Assembly: GCA_938074445.1 (NCBI GenBank) | Contig: CALJEK010000001.1 | Span: 157,529-221,528, forward strand | DNA: 64,000 nt | DNA from: Candidatus Kryptoniota bacterium | GTDB taxonomy: Bacteria; Bacteroidota; Ignavibacteria; Kryptoniales; Kryptoniaceae | Reading direction: 5' to 3' | Shown here: in pieces, positions 1 through 9,786 of the stretch | Layout of the letters: each line of letters begins with the position of its first letter | Position numbering within the stretch: position 1 is the stretch's first letter | Position numbers and translations under genes: made by a program | Notes under the pieces: model-generated | Database searches by the model: none | The model's input: the letters and a program-made list of their open reading frames with translations, nothing else | What the model was told of the DNA's origin: nothing

Positions 1-68
1 ATGAAGAATACGAGAAAGGTCAACCTGATTATGAAACTGTTGCAGCAAAAGTTCTTGGTTCAAGGTAA
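1..68 (+). CDS. mraZ: MraZ, C-terminal fragment (gene starts before window)
   Basis: The third frame of the first bases reads EEYEKGQPDYETVAAKVLGS-R and then stops at 66-68. A Tyr/Glu-rich tail ending in A-x-x-V-L-G is how MraZ proteins end. MraZ is a DNA-binding regulator of the dcw cluster and normally sits directly before rsmH, as here, with one base between its stop and the rsmH start. Only about 21 residues are visible, so the identification rests on this tail plus synteny. Confidence 0.7.
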   Translation, partial: EEYEKGQPDYETVAAKVLGSR

Positions 69-69
69 A

Positions 70-1002
70 ATGGAGAAAAATTTTCACATACCTGTGATGG
101 TTGAAGAGGTGATGAAATATTTGATAGTTCGTGATGAAGGCATTTATATTGATGGAACGATTGGAGGTGGTGGACATAGTGAGGAAATTTTGAAGAGAAC
201 AAGGGCGAAGGTTATCGGATTTGATATCGATCCCGAAGCAGTTAGATTTGCCAGCGAAAGGTTAAAAAGTTTTGGAGACAGGGTTTTAATTTTTAACAGA
301 AATTATGCGACTTTGAAGGAAAGTTTAGCTGAGATTGGCGTTAGGAAGATAACGGGTTTTTTGCTTGACCTTGGTGTTTCATCATTTCAGCTTGATCATG
401 GAGGTGGTTTTAGTTTTAGGCTTGATGATAAATTGGATATGAGGATGGATAGAGGGTCTGATTTGACAGCGGAGCATATTTTAAATAATTATTCGGAGAG
501 GGAGATTGCTGATATAATTTTCAAGTTTGGGGAGGAGCCGAGGGCGAGGATGATCGCAAGGGAGATTGTAAAGTATAGAAAGAGGAAAAAGATAGAGACG
601 ACGGGTGAGCTTGTAAAGGTTATTGATAAAGTTGCAAGCAAAAAATATAGGTTAAAAGTTCTTGCAAGGGTTTTTCAAAGTTTAAGGATTGCGGTCAACA
701 GAGAACTTGACAATTTAAAGGTTGCGCTTGATTCTGTTGTGGATGTACTTGAGAAGGGAGGTCGAATTGTTGTGATCTCGTATCATTCGCTTGAAGATAG
801 AATTGTTAAGATGTTTTTTAAAAGTAACGAAAGAAGATGTGTATGTCCTCCGGATGTTTTGGAATGTAAATGTGGGAAGGTTGAAGTGATAAAAATTCTT
901 ACGAAGAAACCTGTGGTTCCAAGCGAGAGAGAGATAAGTTTGAACCCAAGAGCAAGGAGCGCCAAACTTAGGGCTGGTGAAAAAATAGTTGAGTTTCCAT
1001 GA
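70..1002 (+). CDS. rsmH: 16S rRNA (cytosine-1402-N4)-methyltransferase RsmH
   Basis: This SAM-dependent enzyme N4-methylates C1402 of 16S rRNA. It has 310 residues from the ATG at 70. The open frame extends back to base 1, but that part overlaps the mraZ tail and the family starts near 'HIPVMVEEV', so 70 is chosen. Visible are the SAM loop DGTIGGGGH (about residues 28-36), the DLGVSS motif (about 100), a Cys-rich stretch RRCVCPPDVLECKCG near the end and the C-terminal signature NPRARSAKLR. It overlaps ftsL by four bases (ATGA). Confidence 0.95.
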   Translation: MEKNFHIPVMVEEVMKYLIVRDEGIYIDGTIGGGGHSEEILKRTRAKVIGFDIDPEAVRFASERLKSFGDRVLIFNRNYATLKESLAEIGVRKITGFLLDLGVSSFQLDHGGGFSFRLDDKLDMRMDRGSDLTAEHILNNYSEREIADIIFKFGEEPRARMIAREIVKYRKRKKIETTGELVKVIDKVASKKYRLKVLARVFQSLRIAVNRELDNLKVALDSVVDVLEKGGRIVVISYHSLEDRIVKMFFKSNERRCVCPPDVLECKCGKVEVIKILTKKPVVPSEREISLNPRARSAKLRAGEKIVEFP

Positions 1003-1286
1003 GCAAAGAAAAAGATAAAATAAGCGGTGCGAGAATTTTTATTTTTCTTTTGATCGCTGTTGCGCTCATAGCTGCGTATATTTGGAATTCTTTTATCGTT
1101 GATAGGCGTGCCGATGAAATTGTTAAACTTGAGAGGAAGTTGGAGCAGTTGAAAATAGAAAAGTTGTTCCTTGAAGCAAGATATGAGAAACTTGTCTCAG
1201 TGAATTATGTTGTTCCGTATGCTCAACAAAAGCTTGGACTTGCTTTTCCAAGAGAGAAGCCGAAAGAAATTGAGGTGAAAGAATGA
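999..1286 (+). CDS. ftsL: FtsL-like cell division protein
   Basis: A 95-residue single-pass membrane protein: short cytoplasmic N-terminus, one hydrophobic helix (about residues 13-33) and a predicted coiled coil (about 37-62, rich in Leu/Glu/Lys). This is the FtsL/FtsB architecture. FtsL joins FtsQ and FtsB and activates the septal synthase FtsW-FtsI. Sequence conservation in this family is poor, so the call rests on topology and on the exact rsmH-x-ftsI position. It is coupled by 4-base overlaps on both sides. Confidence 0.8.
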   Translation: MSKEKDKISGARIFIFLLIAVALIAAYIWNSFIVDRRADEIVKLERKLEQLKIEKLFLEARYEKLVSVNYVVPYAQQKLGLAFPREKPKEIEVKE

Positions 1287-3304
1287 GGCTCAAGAATGGG
1301 TATGAAAAAGATTTAGGAGTAATGTTCAAAGCAAGGTTAGATTTTTTGTTTTGGTTCTTTGTGGTGGTTCTTATACTTATCATCCTTCGACTTTTAAAAG
1401 TTCAAATTGCTGATCATATTTATTATACCTCGCTTTCGAACGCTCAATATTATACGAAAGTAACTTTGCTTGCAAAAAGAGGTTTGATTTTTGATAGGGA
1501 AGGCAGGATTCTTGTTACCAATCTTGTTGAGACTCAGATTGGGGCAGACCCATTTTACTTAAAAAGTGTCGATGCGGATATTAATAAGGTTTCAGAAGAA
1601 TTGGCGAAAATTTTTGGTGGGGAGAAAAGGTACTATTTAGAGAAGTTAAGTGACGTAAGTAAGAGGTTTGTTTGGCTTGTTAAAAATGCGACGACGGAGG
1701 AAGTTTCGAAGTTCGATGCGTTTGTAAACAGTTTAAAAGAACAAAAGGAAAGAAGAATTTATCGAGGGATAGTTAAAATTGAGAGGTTCAAAAGATATTA
1801 TCCCTACGGCAAACTTGCAAGTCATGTGCTTGGGGCGGTTAACATTGATGGTAAAGCTTTAATGGGTGTTGAGTTTGAGTTTGATGAAATTTTAAGAGGG
1901 AAAGATGGATATATGAAGTTAACAAGGGATGCGCGCGGTGATGTTAAAGCATCTGTTGAGGTTGAAAAGGTTGAACCTATGGATGGATATAATTTAAAGT
2001 TATCCATCGATGTTGGGGTTCAAACAATTATCGAGAATGAGCTTAGAAGAGCTATAAATGAATTTGAGGCTGAAGCTGGGGTTGTGATAGTTGTTGATCC
2101 GCGGACTGGTGATATACTTGGGCTTTCAAGCTATCCAGATTTTGATCCAAATAATTATTGGTTATTTACTACTGAGAACTTCAAAAATAGGGCAGTTATT
2201 GATGCTTTTGAGCCGGGTTCAACTTTTAAAGTTGTTCCAGCTTCACTTTTGCTTGAAAAGGACCCAAATAAGTTGTATTCAAAGGTGAACGTCGATGGCG
2301 GAAAAAGCATTATCAAAGGTGTTAAGGTTGTCGATTTTAAGCCGAACGATGTTTTAAGTTTTTCGGATATTTTGAAATATTCGAGCAATATTGGAATGGC
2401 TAAACTTGGTCTTGAGCTTAACAAAGTTGAATTTTACAGGCATATCAGGAACTTTGGTTTTGGGACTTACACTGGTATAAGGCTTCCTGCTGAGTCTAAG
2501 GGTGAGGTTAAGACTCCAGATAAATGGTCACCGGCGAGCAAGATTTACATGTCTTTTGGTTATGAATTGAGAGCGACAGCTCTTCAGATAGCGATGGCTT
2601 ATGCAAGCATTGCAAACGGTGGAGTTTTAGTTCAACCAAGGATAGTAAAAGAAATACTTGATTCAGAAGGCAAGGTCGTTAAAAGTTTTCCCGTTGTCTA
2701 CGTTAGGCGAGTTGTTTCAGAAAAAGTGGCGAGGATTTTGACAGAAATACTCGAAGAGGTTGTAAATGAGGGAACGGGTGTGCAGGCGAAGGTTGAAGGT
2801 TTAAGGATTGCTGGTAAAACTGGGACAGCGCAAATTTATGAATCTGGATTTTATTCAAAGGCACGTTATCGTGCTTCCTTTGTTGGTTTTTTCCCGGTGG
2901 AGAAACCAAAGTTTGTTTGTTTTGTCATGCTTGAATCCCCAAAGAAAAATTATGCTGGAGGGGTTGTTGCTGCGCCTGTTTTTAAAAGGATTGCAGAGCA
3001 ATTGATCAAACTTTCGCCCATTGAAAGCGAATCCGAGGAATTTAATGCAGTTAAGAGTGAAGTTAACACTTTCTCATCCGCTGAAAACATTACCAAGGTT
3101 AAAGATGGGGCTGGTGAAATGCCGGACTTAAGAGGTTTAAGCCTTCGTTCGGCACTTTCGAAAATTTCACTTTTCGATTTAAAAGTTAGCATTGTTGGGT
3201 CTGGCGTGGTGGTTGACCAAACACCAAAGCCGGGGACGAAATTGAAAGCTGGGATGGAATGCATTCTTTACTGTCGCGATGATTTAAAAAATAAACTTAA
3301 ATAA
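1283..3304 (+). CDS. ftsI: Septal peptidoglycan transpeptidase (PBP2/FtsI) with C-terminal PASTA domain
   Basis: A 673-residue class B penicillin-binding protein. It has an N-terminal membrane anchor (about residues 16-38), a pedestal domain and a transpeptidase domain with all three active-site motifs: PGSTFK (Ser about 313), SSN (about 367) and KTGTAQ (Lys about 512). A PASTA domain follows (about 613-665, starting MPDLRGLSLRSA). It crosslinks septal peptidoglycan with FtsW, encoded downstream. The PASTA tail resembles SpoVD/PBP2x and many FCB-group FtsI proteins more than enterobacterial FtsI. Confidence 0.95.
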   Translation: MRLKNGYEKDLGVMFKARLDFLFWFFVVVLILIILRLLKVQIADHIYYTSLSNAQYYTKVTLLAKRGLIFDREGRILVTNLVETQIGADPFYLKSVDADINKVSEELAKIFGGEKRYYLEKLSDVSKRFVWLVKNATTEEVSKFDAFVNSLKEQKERRIYRGIVKIERFKRYYPYGKLASHVLGAVNIDGKALMGVEFEFDEILRGKDGYMKLTRDARGDVKASVEVEKVEPMDGYNLKLSIDVGVQTIIENELRRAINEFEAEAGVVIVVDPRTGDILGLSSYPDFDPNNYWLFTTENFKNRAVIDAFEPGSTFKVVPASLLLEKDPNKLYSKVNVDGGKSIIKGVKVVDFKPNDVLSFSDILKYSSNIGMAKLGLELNKVEFYRHIRNFGFGTYTGIRLPAESKGEVKTPDKWSPASKIYMSFGYELRATALQIAMAYASIANGGVLVQPRIVKEILDSEGKVVKSFPVVYVRRVVSEKVARILTEILEEVVNEGTGVQAKVEGLRIAGKTGTAQIYESGFYSKARYRASFVGFFPVEKPKFVCFVMLESPKKNYAGGVVAAPVFKRIAEQLIKLSPIESESEEFNAVKSEVNTFSSAENITKVKDGAGEMPDLRGLSLRSALSKISLFDLKVSIVGSGVVVDQTPKPGTKLKAGMECILYCRDDLKNKLK

Positions 3305-3307
3305 GGG

Positions 3308-4804
3308 ATGAGGCTTTCTGAAATTTTAAAATATCTTAAGGTTAAAAAGTTTGTCGGAAATGAAAACGTAGATGTAAGGGGGATTGCTTATGATTCCAGA
3401 GAGGTTGATGAAGGTGAGCTTTTCGTTGCGATAAAGGGTTTAAATGTGGATGGACATAGGTTTATTCCAGAGGCGGTGCTTGCTGGTGCTGTTGCAGTTA
3501 TTCTTGAAGATGATTTAATAGATGATAGTTACTTTGTTGGGAGGAATGTAGCAAAAATTGTTGTTCCAGATTCAAGAAAAGCGCTTGCAGTTGTTTCATC
3601 GGTTTTTTATGGTTTTCCATCCGAAAAGTTAAAACTTGTTGGGGTGACTGGTACAAATGGTAAGACGACCACAACGCATCTTATTAAGTCAATTCTTGAA
3701 TATGGAGGGTTGAAGACTGGTTTGATCGGAACGATAAATTATGTTATCGGTAATGAAATCATCTCAGCAAGTCAAACGACGCCTGAGTCACTTGAGCTCA
3801 ATAGGTTTATCGGCAAGATGGTTGAAAAAGGAATCTCTGCTTGTGTCATGGAGGTTTCATCCCATGCTTTGGCACTTGATCGAGTTTATGGGCTTGATTT
3901 TGATGTTGGGGTATTTACTAATTTGACACAGGATCATCTCGATTTTCATCGGACTTTTGAAGCTTATTTTCAGGCGAAGAAAATTTTATTTGATTCCCTT
4001 AAACAATCTGCTTATGCGATTTATAATATTGATGACCCGTATGGGGAAAAGATTGTCGCGGACACAAAGGCTACAAAGTTATCTTATGGGAAAAGTGAAA
4101 GAGCGGATGTGAGGATTAAAGAATTTAAATTTAGTTTTGATGGAACATATGTCGTTGTTCAGCTCCCGACTGGAGCGGAGTTGGAGATAAATTCAAAATT
4201 AATTGGCGAGTTTAATGTTTATAACATCTCATCCGCTGTTGCTGTTGGTTATATACTTGGAATTGAGCACGAAGATATAAAAAGAGGAATTGAAGCGGTT
4301 GAAAATGTGAAAGGGCGGTTTGAAAAAATAATTTCTCCGGATGGTTATACGGTAATAATAGATTATGCGCACACCCCAGACGCGCTTGAAAAATGTATCG
4401 ATGCAATTTTAAAGGTGAGAGAGCAAGTGGGTGGTGGGAAATTGATAACGGTTTTTGGTTGTGGTGGTGATAGGGACAAAGGTAAAAGACCGATAATGGG
4501 AAGGATTTCGACGGAGAAAAGTGATATCACAATTATAACTTCGGATAACCCGAGGTTTGAGGATCCGGAGAAAATTATTTCAGATATTCTTGATGGGGTG
4601 AAAGAAAATGCTGTTTATTATGTTTTTGTCGATCGTAAGGAGGCTATTGAACGAGCGCTTGAAATGGCTGAAAGAAATGATATTGTTTTGATAGCTGGAA
4701 AGGGGCATGAGGAATATCAAATCATAAGAGACATCAAGGTTCCATTCAGCGATAGTCAAATTGTGTTTGAATATTTCAAAACCAAGGTAAAGGAGCGGGA
4801 TTGA
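3308..4804 (+). CDS. murE: UDP-MurNAc-tripeptide synthetase MurE (probably meso-DAP adding)
   Basis: A 498-residue Mur ligase that adds the third amino acid to UDP-MurNAc-L-Ala-D-Glu. It has the ATP loop VTGTNGKTTT (about residues 112-121) and the substrate-selecting motif DNPR (about 413-416), which in this family marks the meso-diaminopimelate enzymes rather than the lysine enzymes. This predicts DAP-type peptidoglycan. It starts three bases after the ftsI stop, and its stop overlaps the murF start in TTGA. Confidence 0.95.
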   Translation: MRLSEILKYLKVKKFVGNENVDVRGIAYDSREVDEGELFVAIKGLNVDGHRFIPEAVLAGAVAVILEDDLIDDSYFVGRNVAKIVVPDSRKALAVVSSVFYGFPSEKLKLVGVTGTNGKTTTTHLIKSILEYGGLKTGLIGTINYVIGNEIISASQTTPESLELNRFIGKMVEKGISACVMEVSSHALALDRVYGLDFDVGVFTNLTQDHLDFHRTFEAYFQAKKILFDSLKQSAYAIYNIDDPYGEKIVADTKATKLSYGKSERADVRIKEFKFSFDGTYVVVQLPTGAELEINSKLIGEFNVYNISSAVAVGYILGIEHEDIKRGIEAVENVKGRFEKIISPDGYTVIIDYAHTPDALEKCIDAILKVREQVGGGKLITVFGCGGDRDKGKRPIMGRISTEKSDITIITSDNPRFEDPEKIISDILDGVKENAVYYVFVDRKEAIERALEMAERNDIVLIAGKGHEEYQIIRDIKVPFSDSQIVFEYFKTKVKERD

Positions 4805-6201
4805 GTTTAGGCGTCAAGCACATAATGGAGATGGGTTTTATTGAGGCATTAAATCTTAGGAAGATGGAAAAGAAAAAAGTCAGTGGAGTCTCAACGGATT
4901 CGAGGAAGATAAGGAGGGGCGAGATATTTTTTGCGATAAAGGGCGTAAAATTTGACGGGCACGACTTTGTTGATTCTTCTTTTAAAAAGGGTGCTGTGGC
5001 GTGCGTTGTTAATTTTGAGTGGTTTGAAAGGAATAAAGAAAAGTTCAAGACAAAGATTTTAATTGCTGTTGAAGATACATTAAAAGCACTTGGCAAACTT
5101 GCTAATGTTTATAGAAAAGATTTTGATATTCCATTTATAGCTGTTGCAGGGAGCAATGGAAAAACGACGACGAAGGAGATGATAGCTTTTGTTCTCGGGC
5201 AGAAATACAAGGTTTTGAAATCCGAAGGAAATCTTAACAATCAAATTGGTGTGCCGTTGACACTTTTTCGGCTTAGAAAATCACATCAAATTGCAGTTGT
5301 TGAGTTTGGGACGAATCATTTTGGTGAGATAAGGTATTTGTGTGAAGTTGCGGAGCCAGATCATGGTTTGATAACGAACATTGGGCGGGAACATATTGAA
5401 TTTTTGGGTGGCGTTGAAGGCGTTGCAAAGGAGGAAGGTTCCCTTTTTGATTATCTTTATGAAAGGGATGGATTTATTTTCGTCAATGTTGATGATCCAC
5501 ACTTGAGAGAGATGAGTGAAAAATTCAAGAATAAAATTGCATTTGGTTTTGCCGAAGGTGCGGATGTTCGAGGCGAGATAATTGATATTGACGGTCTTGC
5601 GAGGGTTAAGTTTAAAGTTAAATTTGATGGGAAGGAGCAAATTTTGAAGTTAAAAATCCCAGGTGAGCATCTCGTTATGAATGCAATTTCGGCGTTTGCG
5701 GTTGGTTTAAAATTTGGAGTTTCTGCAAATCTTATAAAGAGGGCGTTGCAATCATATAAACCGTTTTCAAAGCGGATGGAGATTTTGAAAGTGAATGGGA
5801 TAACGATAATAGATGATACATACAATGCAAACCCGGATTCAGTTATAGCATCTCTTAAAACTCTCGCTCAGATGAAGTGTTCTGGTAAAAGGATTGCGGT
5901 GCTTGGTGATATGCTTGAACTTGGTTCATATGCTGAGGAGGCTCACAGAGAAATAGGTCGGAAAGTTGCTGAGTTTGGCATTGATTATCTTTTTACTTAC
6001 GGCTCGGATATGCATTACGCTTATGAGGTTGCTTCAGATTTGATTAAACATTCGATGCATTTTGATGATAAAGATTTTCTTGTTTATCATCTTTTTGAGG
6101 TTGCGGAGAAAGGAGATGTGGTTCTTATTAAAGGTTCGAGAGGTATGCGGATGGAAGAAGTTGTTGAAAAGTTTATAAATAAAATTAAGGGCTTGGTTTA
6201 A
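4801..6201 (+). CDS. murF: UDP-MurNAc-tripeptide-D-Ala-D-Ala ligase MurF
   Basis: This enzyme adds D-Ala-D-Ala to complete the pentapeptide precursor. It has 466 residues from a TTG start at 4801, with the ATP loop AVAGSNGKTTTKEM near residues 114-127. AGGAG at 4791-4795 sits five bases before the TTG, and the TTG overlaps the murE stop. An in-frame ATG at 4825 is the alternative. The stop overlaps the mraY start (TAATG). Confidence 0.95.
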   Translation: MSLGVKHIMEMGFIEALNLRKMEKKKVSGVSTDSRKIRRGEIFFAIKGVKFDGHDFVDSSFKKGAVACVVNFEWFERNKEKFKTKILIAVEDTLKALGKLANVYRKDFDIPFIAVAGSNGKTTTKEMIAFVLGQKYKVLKSEGNLNNQIGVPLTLFRLRKSHQIAVVEFGTNHFGEIRYLCEVAEPDHGLITNIGREHIEFLGGVEGVAKEEGSLFDYLYERDGFIFVNVDDPHLREMSEKFKNKIAFGFAEGADVRGEIIDIDGLARVKFKVKFDGKEQILKLKIPGEHLVMNAISAFAVGLKFGVSANLIKRALQSYKPFSKRMEILKVNGITIIDDTYNANPDSVIASLKTLAQMKCSGKRIAVLGDMLELGSYAEEAHREIGRKVAEFGIDYLFTYGSDMHYAYEVASDLIKHSMHFDDKDFLVYHLFEVAEKGDVVLIKGSRGMRMEEVVEKFINKIKGLV

Positions 6202-7316
6202 TGCTATATTATCTTTTTGACTGGATAAACAAGTTATACGCGCCACCTGGGTTTGATGCTTTTAGGTTTATAACCTTTAGAAGCGGTCTTGCGGTGTTAA
6301 CTTCTTTAATTATATGTTTCTTGTTCGGTCCGAAGATAATAAGGAAGTTAAAGGAACATCAGATTGGTGAGATGATTCGTGAGGAAGGACCCGAAAGACA
6401 TAAGGCGAAGGCTGGAACTCCGACGATGGGTGGTTTAATAATTCATCTGGGCATTCTTGTTCCTGTTTTTTTATGGGGGGACTTAAAAAATATGTATGTT
6501 TGGCTTGCTATTCTTGTCACCTTATGGCTTGGGATAGTTGGTTTCATTGATGATTACCTTAAAGTTGTTAAGAAGTATCCCAACGGTTTAATTGCGAGGT
6601 ATAAATTAATTGGTCAAATAAGCATTGGTTTGATTGTTGGGGTTGTGCTTTATAATTCACCGGAGTTTGATGGGATAGAGACGATAACGACATTGCCGTT
6701 TATAAAAAATTTGAATTGGGATTATGTTTATTGGTGGGTTTATATTCCCGTGATTGTTTTCATAATAACTGCGACATCAAATGCGGTCAATTTAACAGAC
6801 GGTCTTGATGGACTTGCGATTGGGATAGTCGGGATTTCGGCTCTTACGCTTACTATTATGGCTTATGTTTCAGGGCATATCGAATTTAGCAGATATTTGA
6901 GCATAGTTTATCTTCGGGGGTCTGGTGAACTTGTTGTGTTTCTCTCAGCTCTTGTTGGCGCGTCGCTTGGTTTTCTGTGGTTTAACGCTTATCCGGCTCA
7001 GGTTTTTATGGGCGACACGGGTTCACTTGCGCTTGGCGGGATAATTGGCGCTGTTTCGGTTATGATAAAAAAAGAACTTTTGCTTCCAGTTTTTGGTGGG
7101 ATTTTCGTAATTGAAACTTTGAGCGTTATAATTCAACGCCTTTATTTCAAGTACACAAAGAAAAAGTATGGTCAAGGACGAAGGGTTTTTAAAATGGCGC
7201 CGATTCATCATCATTTTGAATTGCTTGGGTGGGAGGAACCCAAAATTGTAATACGATTTTACATAGTTGCGATAATTTTTGCCATTTTAAGCTTAGTCAC
7301 ATTTAAACTTAGATGA
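6201..7316 (+). CDS. mraY: Phospho-MurNAc-pentapeptide transferase MraY
   Basis: A 371-residue polytopic membrane enzyme that forms lipid I from UDP-MurNAc-pentapeptide and undecaprenyl phosphate. Family motifs are intact: FIDDYLKV (about 115), NLTDGLDGLA (about 196), MGDTGSLALGG (about 270) and the histidine motif PIHHHFE near 334. The start overlaps the murF stop by one base. Confidence 0.97.
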   Translation: MLYYLFDWINKLYAPPGFDAFRFITFRSGLAVLTSLIICFLFGPKIIRKLKEHQIGEMIREEGPERHKAKAGTPTMGGLIIHLGILVPVFLWGDLKNMYVWLAILVTLWLGIVGFIDDYLKVVKKYPNGLIARYKLIGQISIGLIVGVVLYNSPEFDGIETITTLPFIKNLNWDYVYWWVYIPVIVFIITATSNAVNLTDGLDGLAIGIVGISALTLTIMAYVSGHIEFSRYLSIVYLRGSGELVVFLSALVGASLGFLWFNAYPAQVFMGDTGSLALGGIIGAVSVMIKKELLLPVFGGIFVIETLSVIIQRLYFKYTKKKYGQGRRVFKMAPIHHHFELLGWEEPKIVIRFYIVAIIFAILSLVTFKLR

Positions 7317-7326
7317 AAAGAACCTT

Positions 7327-8694
7327 ATGGGTTTGATTGTTCAAAATATTGAAGGTAAGAGGGTTACTGTGATCGGTGGAGCGAGAAGCGGTCTTGCGGT
7401 GGCGAAGCTTCTAAAAAAAATAGGTGCAGATGTTTTCATAAGCGATATGAAAAAACCTGAAGAGATAAAATATGTTAAATTTACGCCCGAGGACCTGAAA
7501 TCAGCTGGGATAAAGTATGAATTTGGTGAACATAGTGAAAAGGTTTATGATTGTGATTTTATGGTGATAAGTCCGGGAGTTCCATCAAATGCACCTGTTG
7601 TTCTGAAAGCGGTTGAACTTGGGATAAAGGTGTGGAGCGAGATTGAAGTTGCGTCGTGGTTTTGCAAAGCACCAATTATTGCCGTGACGGGGACGAATGG
7701 CAAAACAACCACGACAAGTTTAATTGGGCATATTTTTAGAACGGCTGGTTTTAAAGTCATCGTGGCTGGAAACATCGGAGCACCTTTTTCGGATTTCGTT
7801 CTTGATGCGGACGAGAAAAGTTTTGTCGTTTTGGAAGTTAGTAGTTTTCAACTTGATCATATTGAAAGTTTTAGACCAAAAGTAGCGGTTCTTTTGAATA
7901 TAACTCCAGATCACCTCGACAGATATGATTCGTTCGGTGATTACATTTTCTCAAAATTTAGAATTTTCAAAAATCAGAAGGAGGATGATTTCGCAGTTTA
8001 TAATTACGATGACGAGATAGTTCAGCCGTATGTTGAAAGTTTAAATGTTATCAAGTTGCCGTTTAGCGTTAAGGAAAGGTTATCTTGTGGTGGATTCGTT
8101 GAGGATGGTTATATCACTTTGAGTTTCAAAAATAAAAAAGGGAGGATTTTAAAAATGGGAGATTTAAAGATTAGGGGGATTCACAATGTTTATAATTCGC
8201 TTGCTGCTGCTCTTGCAGCGAGGGCTATGGAGGTTAAGGATGAAATAATAAGGGAGAGTTTGCAAAGTTTTGAAGGGGTTGAGCATCGGCTTGAATTTGT
8301 GCGTGAGATAAATGGTGTTAAGTTTATCAATGATTCGAAGGCTACAAATGTGAACTCTCTTTGGTATGCGCTTGAAAGTTTTGATGAGCCGATAATTTTG
8401 ATCGCTGGTGGGAGAGATAAAGGCAATGACTATTCAAAAGTTTATGATCTTGTGAAAAGGAAGGTTAAACTTATAATTGCTATAGGTGAGTCAAAAAGCA
8501 AAATTTATAATGAGTTTAAGAATTTGACGAGTGTGATTGAGGTTGATTCAATGGAGGAGGCGGTTAAAAAAGCTTATGAGAGGGCGGTGCCAGGAGATGT
8601 TGTTTTGCTTTCGCCGGCGTGCGCAAGTTTTGATATGTTCAGAGATTACGAACATAGGGGCGAAGTTTTTAAAAAACTTGTAAATGAACTGTGA
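7327..8694 (+). CDS. murD: UDP-MurNAc-L-Ala-D-Glu ligase MurD
   Basis: A 455-residue Mur ligase adding D-glutamate to UDP-MurNAc-L-Ala in the cytoplasm. It has an N-terminal Rossmann-like UDP domain (VIGGARSGLAVAKLL), the ATP loop VTGTNGKTTTTSLIG (about 119-133) and the C-terminal ligase domain (LIAGGRDKGNDY). Order and spacing within the cluster are conventional. The final TGA overlaps the ftsW ATG. Confidence 0.95.
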   Translation: MGLIVQNIEGKRVTVIGGARSGLAVAKLLKKIGADVFISDMKKPEEIKYVKFTPEDLKSAGIKYEFGEHSEKVYDCDFMVISPGVPSNAPVVLKAVELGIKVWSEIEVASWFCKAPIIAVTGTNGKTTTTSLIGHIFRTAGFKVIVAGNIGAPFSDFVLDADEKSFVVLEVSSFQLDHIESFRPKVAVLLNITPDHLDRYDSFGDYIFSKFRIFKNQKEDDFAVYNYDDEIVQPYVESLNVIKLPFSVKERLSCGGFVEDGYITLSFKNKKGRILKMGDLKIRGIHNVYNSLAAALAARAMEVKDEIIRESLQSFEGVEHRLEFVREINGVKFINDSKATNVNSLWYALESFDEPIILIAGGRDKGNDYSKVYDLVKRKVKLIIAIGESKSKIYNEFKNLTSVIEVDSMEEAVKKAYERAVPGDVVLLSPACASFDMFRDYEHRGEVFKKLVNEL

Positions 8695-9785
8695 TGAAAA
8701 CTTCAGAGCAACATATTGATAGGATTTTGTTCACAGGTGTTGTCGTTCTAATGTTTTTTGGACTTGTTGTCGTTTTCTCTTCAACTATCTATATTTCGAG
8801 CTTAAAGTATAACTCCGCGATTTATTTTCTTGCGGGGCACTTACTTCGTGTTTTGTTCGGGCTTTTTGTTATGATTTTGTTAATTGTTTTTGTTGATTAC
8901 TCGAAACTCAAAATATATGCGCCTTATATTTTCAGCGTTGTTTTGGTCTTGTTGATCTCTGTTTTGATATTTGGTAAAGGAAATGCAAAAAGATGGCTTT
9001 CGCTTGGTCCGTTAAGTTTTCAAGTTTCGGAGTTTGCCAAAATCGGGACGCTCATTTACCTTTCTTATTTACTTGAAAAAAATAGGGATAAAATTAGGGA
9101 TTTCAAGTCTGGTTTTTTACCTTTGTTTGGTATTGTTATTCTTGTATCCGGTCTTGTTTTATTGCAGAAAAGTTTTACAATGGCGTTTTTAATTGCTTCG
9201 CTTGGGATTCTTTTAATTTTTCTCGCTGGTGCTAAAGTTAAACATCTTATTTTAGGTGTTTTCGCTGGTTTACCTATGCTTATCTTTATGTTCTTTGTTG
9301 AGCCGTATAGACTTAAACGATTGCTTGCTTACATTAATTTTGATGAAACCACGAATGATGTTAAGCATCAAGCGTTGCAAGCGTTGATTGGACTTGGCAC
9401 GGGTGGATTGTTTGGGGTTGGTCTTGGGCATAGCAGACAGCGTGAGCTCTATTTACCGCTTGCGTACAATGATTATATATTCTCAATTTTGGGTGAGGAA
9501 TGTGGTTTCATTGGTTCTATGATTTTGCTTTTTATTTTCTTCGTCATTTTTTATCGTGGTATCAGAATTGCGAGATATGCAGTTGATGACTTTGGTAAGT
9601 TTCTCGCTGTTGGGGTTACGTTTTCAATTTTTTTAACTGCAGTTATTCATATTGCTGTTGTCTTAAGGCTTTTACCACCGACTGGGGTACCGCTTCCTTT
9701 TGTAAGTTATGGTGGTAGCGCTATGATTGCGAATTGTATTGGCATGGGGATATTGTTAAATATTTCAAAGCAAATTAAACATTGA
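8694..9785 (+). CDS. ftsW: SEDS peptidoglycan polymerase FtsW
   Basis: A multi-span (about 10 helices) SEDS-family glycosyltransferase that polymerises lipid II at the septum with FtsI. The C-terminal signature LPPTGVPLPFVSYGGSAM and the loop KRLLAYINFDE are typical. The frame opens at a GTG (8691), but the ATG at 8694 overlaps the murD stop (TGATG) and is preferred; this gives 363 residues. It is directly followed by murG. Confidence 0.95.
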   Translation: MKTSEQHIDRILFTGVVVLMFFGLVVVFSSTIYISSLKYNSAIYFLAGHLLRVLFGLFVMILLIVFVDYSKLKIYAPYIFSVVLVLLISVLIFGKGNAKRWLSLGPLSFQVSEFAKIGTLIYLSYLLEKNRDKIRDFKSGFLPLFGIVILVSGLVLLQKSFTMAFLIASLGILLIFLAGAKVKHLILGVFAGLPMLIFMFFVEPYRLKRLLAYINFDETTNDVKHQALQALIGLGTGGLFGVGLGHSRQRELYLPLAYNDYIFSILGEECGFIGSMILLFIFFVIFYRGIRIARYAVDDFGKFLAVGVTFSIFLTAVIHIAVVLRLLPPTGVPLPFVSYGGSAMIANCIGMGILLNISKQIKH

Positions 9786-9786
9786 A